From an uncultured Actinomycetes bacterium (GTDB lineage: Bacteria; Actinomycetota; Actinomycetes; Nanopelagicales; Nanopelagicaceae), in the NCBI GenBank assembly GCA_903907665.1, contig CAIVOW010000106.1, positions 1-24,295 of the forward strand: a stretch of DNA of 24,295 nt, given 5' to 3'. Numbering within the stretch: the first letter of the stretch is position 1; each line of letters opens with the position of its first letter. The position numbers and the translations under genes are program-made. Below the pieces are notes generated by a model, which saw nothing but the letters and a program-made list of their open reading frames with translations, was not told where the DNA came from and ran no database searches. Below, piece after piece: positions 15,975-22,275 of the stretch.

Positions 15975-18900
15975 TAGACAAGCTCCTCAAGTGGAACTTC
16001 GCGTTTACGGCGGCCCGCTGGTAGCGCGAGAACTATCACTAGAAGTAAGAAAATGGATTGCAGCGAAAGGAGTGCGCGATGAAGCGTTCCATCATGTAAC
16101 ACGGTGATATGGCCTGGATGGCTGATGGTAAAGACAGGTAACCCATTAGCTGCGTGCTGAAGTGGAACGCGCTGTCCATCAAGCAGCAGGCGCCAACTTT
16201 GATCGTACTTTTCGGCGACAACAACCAATCCTGGCTGGGAGACATCGCTATCTGCGCTGAAATTACTGGACGGAACAATCACCCTTGAATTGTCCTTCGC
16301 TATGAAAAGAACTCTTGGCGAGGCCCCTAAGACTTTCCAAACTATGCCGCTTGGAGTCGAAGACATTCTGGTGAAGCCCCCACTTCCATCAATCGTTCGG
16401 ACAAGTGCTTCATCATTAATTGCCTTGAGAAAAAGGTATTGAATTCCAAACTGCCCCATTACTTTTGCTGACGCAATGCCAGTTCCTTGAAAAAGCTCAT
16501 TCATTGCCATAACAATTTCACGTGGCGGAGCAATAGTGACATCTGCTCCCCCTAACTGAAGATCAGTACCTCGCGAAATTGCGTACATCAATTGACCCTC
16601 AATTTTGTTAATCACAATCGTCTTAGGTTTTGATGGAGTATCAGCAAGGGCGGTCACAAATGCAGGGACAATCTGCTCTTGATTAGCTTTCAGTAAGGAT
16701 TGCGAACCACCAGTGATTGCCCAAATTGGCATTCCAATCAAGGAGAAAGCTGTTACCAGTGAAATTATCGCAGTGGCAACGTGTCGTCTGCCGACAGGGA
16801 TTTCTCGAAGTGTTGGAATAAATCCTTGTGCAAAGAGAAGCACCCCGGGAATGAGAAGCGCTGTTGCAATCGCAATAATTGGCCCAGTCCAAATATTTGC
16901 TGAACTTCCGTGGCCTTGAATTGTAAATGAGCTAAGCGCAATTGCTGTTGCGATGATTGATGTTGCCATCAAACTTGCAGAACGTAAATTTTCAATTGAG
17001 AATGCGGCAAGCGCCAATAGTAAAATTGGGGATATCAGCCAGAGTGGTGGCGCCCCCGTTCCCCCCGGATTAGCGAAAAATTCTGACCAACGACTTCCTG
17101 AAACAACCGGGATACCGGGTTCCAAAAAGAATTGGGTCGGGTGCACAACCATGGATATCGACCACGGCATCGTTAAAAGCCATGGAGTAATAAAGAGTAC
17201 GAATCGCCGTTTGACTGGATCGAGGGCAGACGAAATTAAAAGCTTCTTAAATCCAAGCTCATTAAAGTGATCGCGCACCTCATAGAGTGTGACAGCTAAT
17301 CGCGAGCCCTGTAGAAGCAACCAACCAGCAAGAATTATTGGGTTAAAGGAGCAAAATATTCCAATAAGTAAAGTTATGGCAAAAATTCGTCTCCACGAGG
17401 CTTGTTCGTTATCGCGAGTGAAGGGAGAGATAAAATATAAGGATGGGGCAATTAAAATAATGAAAACCGTGCCCAACCTTCCCTGATTAATCGAAGCCCA
17501 AAGTACTGGTGAGAATGCATATATTCCGGCACCAATCAGTGCGTAATAACGTGTAGATCCAAGTTTTGTAAGAACCCGGAAAAAAATATAGAAAGCCAGA
17601 ATTGGCGCAAAAAGAAATATCAACGTTATGAATAATGGCAAATTAAATGCAGTAATCACACTTGCTAATCCGACAATAGCAATCCAAGGTGGCATCGTCG
17701 CTGCCGAACCTAACCCGACAAGATGCCAAGATTCTGCATACTGTGTAAGTAGATCCAAGCCGCTACGTGGAGCTGTAGCCAATGCACCACCCGACAGATC
17801 TCCGAATCTATTGCGCGCAGCTAAAAGAGAAACAAGAATCATTCCGAAGAAGATAATGAAATGCGGCTTTACTGCAATTATTTTCCATAGCGGGCGTTCC
17901 TTGGAAATAACAAACTCGGTCTCATCAAAATTATCTTCCAGGACTCCAATATCAGAATATGACTGGGCTTGCGGTGAACGTAATTCAGATTCTTGAATAT
18001 TGTTTGGACGAATCGAATTAGAAAGCATGACTGCAACTCGTTCGGTGGCCATCCGCAGTTGCGACCATCTAGGTGGAATAAATTGTCGGATTATTCGAGA
18101 TTGTATTAATCGAGTCTTTTTTCGAAATCGGCGCGCTTGAATAATTTCCTTTGGATTAAGGATTAATAAGCCAATTGCGGCAAGTTCATCTCCGGCATAA
18201 CCAGGCAGTTTTGCAAGCAAATTAAGAATTGCTCGAGCGACGCCGGTACTCAAAAGTTGAAGCGCTACCCATGGAAGCGTCCACCACGTTGAATTGACTA
18301 GAAGCACATACGCGGCGTTTCTGCGATCAAGAAGTAAAGGTCGATGAAGAAATGCTTCAGAAACATCAACTGCCCGACGTTCAGAAGATGCCGCCTCAGC
18401 GTGAAAAGCTATCGCTGTCGGTACTGCAATAACTGAGTGACCCGCAACGCGAGCTCTCCACCCTAAATCGATGTCATCGCGAAAGAGAGCGAGATTAATA
18501 TCTAATCCGCCTAGCTCTTCAAAGACACTTCTACGGATAAGAGCAGCTGCGGTACTAACTGCGAGTACTTCGCGAATTCCATCGTGCTGACCCTGATCTT
18601 GTTCATGATTTTCAAGTCCAGTCCAGCGGGCGCCATTTGATGCAATTGAAACTCCTACTTCTAACAGATGGTTTCGGTCATACCATCCACGAAGTTTTGG
18701 TCCGGCGATTGCAGTTTGCGGGCGATCTTCAACTGCAGCAAGCAAATGAAATAGAGCATCTTTGTGTGGCGCGCAATCATCATGAATTAACCAAATCCAC
18801 TCTTCCTTTTCTTTATTTTCTTTATTTTCTTTATTTTCTTTATTTGCGTCCTGCTCTTGTTGCACCCTTGGTGCGGGAAGTTCTGGCTGAAGCAGTTCAT

Positions 18901-19201
18901 GTTGTTCTTCTTGCTTTTCTCGCTCTTCACTCTTTGATTGCTCGCTCAATTCATACAAGCGTGGAGAAAGTTCCAGAGCGTGCGCAATGGCATCCCCATA
19001 ACCCATTTCTCGATCTTCAATAGAAAAAGATACGCCAGCAGATTTTAAAAGTTTGGCTGAGTTATCACGGGATCCAGTATCAACAGCAATAATGCGATCA
19101 ACTTTTCGCGATTGCGATCCAAGGGCTGCTATGACCTGTGGTAACCAAGTCTGGCCATCATGAGTGACGATTACCGCAGTCACAAAGAACTTATCTGCCA
19201 T
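15974..19201 (-). CDS. Giant GT2 glycosyltransferase with multi-pass membrane domain
   Basis: A 1075-residue protein. The N-terminal GT-A domain (about 1-300) has TAVIVTHDGQTWLPQVIAAL, a nucleotide-binding AVDTGSRDNS (about 39-48) and the acidic metal motif HDDCAP (about 140-145). Around a dozen hydrophobic segments follow from about 310 to 865, then a C-terminal extracytoplasmic region and a last helix with a basic end (GRRKREVPLEELV). Such fusions occur in actinobacteria next to DUF5719 and manB; the sugar donor and acceptor are unknown. A highly charged Glu/Gln/Lys-rich linker at about 84-134 interrupts the GT domain just before HDD and contains a four-copy 9-bp DNA repeat. The ATG follows a TAGGCT box by 6 nt, suggesting a leaderless transcript separate from whiB2. 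Confidence 0.85.
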   Translation of the reverse strand: MADKFFVTAVIVTHDGQTWLPQVIAALGSQSRKVDRIIAVDTGSRDNSAKLLKSAGVSFSIEDREMGYGDAIAHALELSPRLYELSEQSKSEEREKQEEQHELLQPELPAPRVQQEQDANKENKENKENKEKEEWIWLIHDDCAPHKDALFHLLAAVEDRPQTAIAGPKLRGWYDRNHLLEVGVSIASNGARWTGLENHEQDQGQHDGIREVLAVSTAAALIRRSVFEELGGLDINLALFRDDIDLGWRARVAGHSVIAVPTAIAFHAEAASSERRAVDVSEAFLHRPLLLDRRNAAYVLLVNSTWWTLPWVALQLLSTGVARAILNLLAKLPGYAGDELAAIGLLILNPKEIIQARRFRKKTRLIQSRIIRQFIPPRWSQLRMATERVAVMLSNSIRPNNIQESELRSPQAQSYSDIGVLEDNFDETEFVISKERPLWKIIAVKPHFIIFFGMILVSLLAARNRFGDLSGGALATAPRSGLDLLTQYAESWHLVGLGSAATMPPWIAIVGLASVITAFNLPLFITLIFLFAPILAFYIFFRVLTKLGSTRYYALIGAGIYAFSPVLWASINQGRLGTVFIILIAPSLYFISPFTRDNEQASWRRIFAITLLIGIFCSFNPIILAGWLLLQGSRLAVTLYEVRDHFNELGFKKLLISSALDPVKRRFVLFITPWLLTMPWSISMVVHPTQFFLEPGIPVVSGSRWSEFFANPGGTGAPPLWLISPILLLALAAFSIENLRSASLMATSIIATAIALSSFTIQGHGSSANIWTGPIIAIATALLIPGVLLFAQGFIPTLREIPVGRRHVATAIISLVTAFSLIGMPIWAITGGSQSLLKANQEQIVPAFVTALADTPSKPKTIVINKIEGQLMYAISRGTDLQLGGADVTIAPPREIVMAMNELFQGTGIASAKVMGQFGIQYLFLKAINDEALVRTIDGSGGFTRMSSTPSGIVWKVLGASPRVLFIAKDNSRVIVPSSNFSADSDVSQPGLVVVAEKYDQSWRLLLDGQRVPLQHAANGLPVFTISHPGHITVLHDGTLHRALLSLQSIFLLLVIVLALPAGRRKREVPLEELV
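18807..18842 (-). repeat. 9-bp tandem repeat (4 perfect copies) inside the GT2 gene
   Basis: The plus strand reads TTTTCTTTA four times in a row. The minus strand encodes Asn-Lys-Glu repeats (about residues 120-131) in the charged linker of the glycosyltransferase. Because the unit is nine bases, copy-number change keeps the reading frame and only alters linker length. Confidence 0.9.
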
Positions 19202-19207
19202 TAAACG

Positions 19208-19213
19208 AGCCTA
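19208..19213 (-). promoter_or_regulatory. -10 element of a predicted leaderless promoter (GT2 gene)
   Basis: TAGGCT on the minus strand, then CGTTTA, then ATG at 19201. This matches the TANNNT-6 nt-ATG layout seen for three other genes. It lies in the 50-bp gap after whiB2. No Shine-Dalgarno and no convincing -35 are visible. Confidence 0.45.
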
Positions 19214-19251
19214 TAGATAGAGCGGCTTGCTTGGGAGAAGTGCGCTGAAAT

Positions 19252-19542
19252 TTATGCTGAACGGCGCTTAAGGCGACGGCGCTCACGCTCAGAAAGACCG
19301 CCCCAAATACCAAAGCGCTCATCGTGGGCGAGGGCATACTCAAGGCATTCACCGCGAACATCGCAGGAGAGGCAAACACGCTTTGCTTCACGTGTAGATC
19401 CGCCTTTCTCAGGGAAGAAAGCTTCTGGGTCGGTTTGGGCACACAAGGCGCGCTCCTGCCAGGATAGTTCAACTCCACCGTCTGCCGTTGAAGCAAAGGC
19501 AATTACGGGACTAGAGGAGATATCTCTCTTCTGCTCGTTCAT
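19252..19542 (-). CDS. whiB2: WhiB2/WhmD-type iron-sulfur transcription regulator
   Basis: A 96-residue WhiB protein. The four [4Fe-4S] cysteines are C34, C57, C60 and C66 (the last three as C-x2-C-x5-C). The G(V/I)WGG turn is FGIWGGLS at about 77-84, followed by a basic DNA-binding tail ERERRRLKRRSA. In mycobacteria WhiB2 (WhmD, Rv3260c) is needed for septation; in Streptomyces WhiB acts with WhiA in sporulation septation. Position beside the GT2/DUF5719/DUF3499/manB cluster supports the WhiB2 assignment over other WhiB paralogues. The ATG has TAGGAG about 5 nt upstream. The first 25 residues are not conserved-looking and might be shorter in vivo. Confidence 0.93.
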   Translation of the reverse strand: MNEQKRDISSSPVIAFASTADGGVELSWQERALCAQTDPEAFFPEKGGSTREAKRVCLSCDVRGECLEYALAHDERFGIWGGLSERERRRLKRRSA

Positions 19543-19627
19543 AAAAACTCCTACCTAATCGGTGCAACGTGATTAGCGTGCCAAGTGCTGCTGGACTCAG
19601 ATGGTTGCCCATGAACCCTTAGGGAGA

Positions 19628-19657
19628 ATTACACGGGTGTAACCCCCTCTAAGTCAA
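19628..19657 (-). promoter_or_regulatory. whiB2 promoter with embedded palindrome (possible operator)
   Basis: On the minus strand TTGACT (19657-19652) and TGTAAT (19633-19628) are separated by 18 nt, a good -35/-10 pair, with the start codon about 85 nt downstream. A 6-bp perfect inverted repeat, TTACAC-2 nt-GTGTAA (19629-19642), overlaps the -10 and spacer, where a bound regulator would block or remodel polymerase. Which regulator, if any, binds is unknown. The leader downstream shows no clear riboswitch. Confidence 0.5.
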
Positions 19658-19681
19658 GTCCAGAGGCCCTCAAATAGCCAT

Positions 19682-19721
19682 GAAAAATAAATTAAATTTT
19701 CGAATAATCTGCAAATTATCG
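19682..19721 (-). terminator. Possible weak AT-rich terminator after the pyrophosphorylase gene
   Basis: Downstream of the stop at 19740 the minus strand has an imperfect AT-rich stem (around 19721-19701, CGATAAT with ATTATTCG) followed by a T-rich run ending at about 19682. The stem is weak. It marks the likely end of the fdxA-dapC-pyrophosphorylase unit before the whiB2 promoter. Confidence 0.25.
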
Positions 19722-19739
19722 GGCAAATTCCTACTTTTT

Positions 19740-20762
19740 CTACTTCTCAAATCCTAAAAACATATTGTTTGCAATAGTTGAAGCTGGCACTTCAAACCCC
19801 GGTGCCACAAAAGTATTGATTAATACTGATTTTTCGCCAATAACTGCGCCATTGCCAATAATGCAATTGGATAAAGTTGTCTCTGCATTAACTACAGCAC
19901 CGGTATCGAGATAGCAACCTGCATCTTGAGTTGAGGGTTGATTTATTGTTACCTCCGCCCCGTGCAGAACACCTGAATTCTTTCGAATAAGTTCACCTCG
20001 GGCAATTGCAAGATCAAGGGCATCGGATTGGGCTACCCCAGAAATTAAATCGCGGGTCGCGGTCAGCAGTGCAGCAGGATTGCCGATATCTAACCAGTAT
20101 CCCGAATCCACAAATCCAAATAAGCGCCCGTCGTTCTTCAACAACTGCGGAAAAGTTTCGCGTTCCACGGAAGTAACTGTATTTTCTGGAATCGAATCGA
20201 TGACAGTACGATTAAAAATATAACAGCCCGCGTTAATCATGTTCGTGGGTGGGTTCTCCATTTTTTCGTTAAAAGATAAAACCCGTTGAGATGAATCTAG
20301 TTCTACGACTCCAAATGCTCGTGCATCTGGAACCTGTGTCAGCAAGAGAGTAACGTCGGCACTTTTTTCGATATGAAATTCGATCTGGGCCTGTAAGTCA
20401 TGGCTACTTAAAACATCGCCATTGAAAATAACAATTGGACCTGATTGAGATAACTTTGAAGCAGCGTTACGGATGGCCCCGCCGGTACCAAGTGGACTCT
20501 CTTCAACAGCATAAGAAATCTTGATTCCAAACGCATCACCATTTCCAAAATATGGTTCAAAAATTTCCGCCATAAAGCTTGTTGCAAGCACGATTTCAGT
20601 AATACCAGCCTCTCGGGCTTTAACAATTTGATGTTCCGTGAAAGGTATTCCTGCTACTTTTAACATCGGTTTGGGTGTTGAAAAAGTGAGTGGTTGCATT
20701 CGGGTACCCATGCCCCCAACCAAAAGAATTGCCGACTGCGCCTTCTTTGAGATCTGTGACAT
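19740..20762 (-). CDS. Sugar-1-phosphate nucleotidyltransferase (ManC/RmlA2-like)
   Basis: A 340-residue two-domain enzyme that joins a sugar-1-phosphate to an NTP. The N-terminal nucleotidyltransferase domain (about 8-230) begins AILLVGGMGTRMQPLTFSTP, has PLGTGGAIRNA (about residue 95-105) and a metal-site FNGDVLSS. The C-terminal part (about 265-335) looks like a left-handed beta-helix (isoleucine/valine-rich hexapeptides, GNGAVIGEKSVLINTF). The closest known context is M. tuberculosis Rv3264c near whiB2, annotated as mannose-1-phosphate guanylyltransferase, so it may use the product of ManB. Glucose-1-phosphate specificity cannot be excluded. I chose ATG 20762, one base after the dapC TAA, over a start inside dapC at 20804. 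Confidence 0.85.
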   Translation of the reverse strand: MSQISKKAQSAILLVGGMGTRMQPLTFSTPKPMLKVAGIPFTEHQIVKAREAGITEIVLATSFMAEIFEPYFGNGDAFGIKISYAVEESPLGTGGAIRNAASKLSQSGPIVIFNGDVLSSHDLQAQIEFHIEKSADVTLLLTQVPDARAFGVVELDSSQRVLSFNEKMENPPTNMINAGCYIFNRTVIDSIPENTVTSVERETFPQLLKNDGRLFGFVDSGYWLDIGNPAALLTATRDLISGVAQSDALDLAIARGELIRKNSGVLHGAEVTINQPSTQDAGCYLDTGAVVNAETTLSNCIIGNGAVIGEKSVLINTFVAPGFEVPASTIANNMFLGFEK

Positions 20763-20763
20763 A

Positions 20764-21828
20764 TTAGAGCGAGATTCTTTCGGCAGCGCTGGCAATCTGC
20801 TCATCTGAAGCGGTCAACGCGACGCGAATATGATTGCTACCTGCTTCACCATAGAAATGGCCAGGAGTTGCAAGGATTCCTCGATCTGCAAGCCAGGAAA
20901 TTGAATCCCAGTCTCGCTCATTTCGGGTACACCAAATGTATAAACCTGCATCGGTAAATTCGATTTTAAATCCCGCTTTTTCAAGTGCTGGGATTAATCG
21001 AGCCCGTCTTGATGAATAGCGTGCTGCTTGTTCATGCACGTGTACTTCATCGCCAAGAGCCACAGTCATTGCCCGCTGCACTGGGGTTGGAACAAGCATT
21101 CCGGCATGTTTACGAATTTCACGAATTCGTGAAATAAGTTCAGGGTCGCCAACGATGATTCCTGCCCGATAGCCAGCTAGATTGCTTCGCTTAGAAAGTG
21201 AATAAACCGCAAGTAAATTTCGGTTATCCCCATTAGCTATTTTTAAAATCGAAATTGGGGCGCTCTTGCCACTTGCCGGAAAGTTCAAATAACACTCATC
21301 TGAGGCAATGACAGTTTTGTGTGTTCGGCTAAAGGCAACTACAGCCTCAAGTTCTTCTACTGAATGCACGCGACCAGTCGGATTGGAAGGCGTATTTATC
21401 CATGTTAAATCTGCCTCCGGCCAATCCCCAGGTGATATGCCAACAACGCTGGCTGTTGCTCCTGCGATGAGCGCTCCTACAAGATACGTTGGATATGCAA
21501 CTTCTGGGTAAATAACGCTCTTTGCTTCAAGCAGCGTTGGCAACCAAGCAACGAGTTCTTTAGAACCAATCGTTGGAAGTACGTCGAAATCTCCACTGAC
21601 ACCAAGTATTTTTTGGGCCCAGGTTCTCATTGCGGTACGCAAATCTGGAGTTCCAATAGTGAGTGGATATCCAGGCGAGTTTGAAGCACGAATTAATTCA
21701 TCTTGAATAAAAGTAGGCGTTGGATCAACTGGAGTTCCAACTGAAAGATCAATAATTCCCCCAGGGTAATTCCTTGCTCTCTCGCCATACGGAGCGAGCG
21801 CATCCCAAGGAAAATCTGGAAGTTTCAG
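20764..21828 (-). CDS. dapC: Succinyldiaminopimelate transaminase (DapC-type, class I/II aminotransferase) with probable CTG start
   Basis: A PLP-dependent aminotransferase that would make N-succinyl-LL-2,6-diaminopimelate in the lysine/peptidoglycan pathway. From the CTG at 21828 it is 354 residues, the usual length. The N-terminus reads MKLPDFPWDALAPYGERA followed by IIDLSVGTPVDPTP, matching actinobacterial DapC. Landmarks: NTPSNPTGR (about 145-153), SDECY (about 176-180), and the PLP lysine K213 in YSLSKRSNLAGYRAG. The first ATG/GTG/TTG in frame is a TTG at 21642, which would remove about 62 conserved residues, and an in-frame TAG lies just upstream of the CTG. AGGA is 7 nt before the CTG. 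It sits between fdxA and the pyrophosphorylase; in mycobacteria fdxC and dapC are also neighbours (Rv1177/Rv1178). Confidence 0.88.
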   Translation of the reverse strand: MKLPDFPWDALAPYGERARNYPGGIIDLSVGTPVDPTPTFIQDELIRASNSPGYPLTIGTPDLRTAMRTWAQKILGVSGDFDVLPTIGSKELVAWLPTLLEAKSVIYPEVAYPTYLVGALIAGATASVVGISPGDWPEADLTWINTPSNPTGRVHSVEELEAVVAFSRTHKTVIASDECYLNFPASGKSAPISILKIANGDNRNLLAVYSLSKRSNLAGYRAGIIVGDPELISRIREIRKHAGMLVPTPVQRAMTVALGDEVHVHEQAARYSSRRARLIPALEKAGFKIEFTDAGLYIWCTRNERDWDSISWLADRGILATPGHFYGEAGSNHIRVALTASDEQIASAAERISL

Positions 21829-21839
21829 TTGACTGTCCT
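21826..21839 (-). promoter_or_regulatory. Shine-Dalgarno and CTG start codon of dapC
   Basis: On the minus strand AGGA (21839-21836), 7 nt, then CTG (21828-21826). The conserved DapC N-terminus begins at once after this codon, an in-frame TAG lies 3 codons upstream of the CTG, and no ATG, GTG or TTG occurs in frame before residue 63. This makes CTG the only plausible start unless the sequence has an error. Confidence 0.55.
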
Positions 21840-21855
21840 AAATTCTATGTGGGTC

Positions 21856-22176
21856 TTAGCTGGACTTTGGCGGAGCCGTAACCACACTTGCGTGATCAGT
21901 ATTTGTAGCGCCAACTTTGCTAGCACCGCCGGGAGAACCGAGTTCAACAAAGAATTCTGAATTCACTGCGCCAAAACTCTTCCATGGGGCAGGAACGTCA
22001 TCTTCATAATAAATTGCTTCAACTGGGCAAACTGGCTCGCATGCACCGCAATCCACACATTCATCCGGTTGGATGTACAGCATGCGATTGCCTTCGTAAA
22101 TACAATCCACTGGACATTCTTCAATACAGGACTTGTCTTTAACATCGATGCAAGGTTCCGCGATTATGTAGGTCAT
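21856..22176 (-). CDS. fdxA: 7Fe ferredoxin (3Fe-4S/4Fe-4S)
   Basis: A 106-residue small electron carrier. Cysteines at 9, 17, 21, 25, 40, 43, 46 and 50 match Azotobacter-type FdI. By that model C9, C17 and C50 bind the 3Fe-4S cluster and C21, C40, C43 and C46 the 4Fe-4S cluster. Motifs are EPCIDVKDKSCIEECPVDC and DECVDCGACEPVCPVEAI. The C-terminal 40 residues (SPGGASKVGATNTDHASVV) are typical of actinobacterial FdxA/FdxC. Partners may include cytochrome P450s or other oxidoreductases; none is encoded here. The ATG at 22176 has AAAGG about 7 nt upstream. It starts the unit with dapC and the pyrophosphorylase, as fdxC-dapC do in M. tuberculosis. It diverges from the CysRS-like gene. Confidence 0.95.
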   Translation of the reverse strand: MTYIIAEPCIDVKDKSCIEECPVDCIYEGNRMLYIQPDECVDCGACEPVCPVEAIYYEDDVPAPWKSFGAVNSEFFVELGSPGGASKVGATNTDHASVVTAPPKSS

Positions 22177-22224
22177 GAGGTGCCTTTCCCAAGTATTGCC
22201 CTGTATGAAGGGTAAGAACTGTAA

Positions 22225-22242
22225 GAGTTGAATTCTAAACTC
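22225..22242. repeat. Inverted repeat in the fdxA/CysRS-like divergent promoter region
   Basis: GAGTT-8 nt-AACTC lies midway in the 99-bp gap between the two divergent starts. It could serve either promoter. Five-base arms are weak evidence, and I cannot assign a clear -35/-10 pair on either strand here. Confidence 0.2.
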
Positions 22243-22275
22243 ATATTTCCCGTTTTATCGCCAGGTGGGTCCTGA

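Noticed and set aside
18637..19023. A 128-codon plus-strand open frame with Phe-Leu-Tyr repeats opposite the GT2 gene.
   Set aside because: It is the antisense reading of the charged linker and its 9-bp repeat. The minus-strand frame has the GT2 motifs and a start signal.
19191..19502. A 103-codon minus-strand frame overlapping whiB2 and the GT2 start.
   Set aside because: It lies in another frame over the WhiB cysteines and has no recognisable motif. WhiB2 explains this DNA.
21643..21828. dapC as a truncated pseudogene starting at the TTG at 21642.
   Set aside because: The frame is open and conserved up to a CTG with a Shine-Dalgarno, so an unusual start explains it better than truncation.
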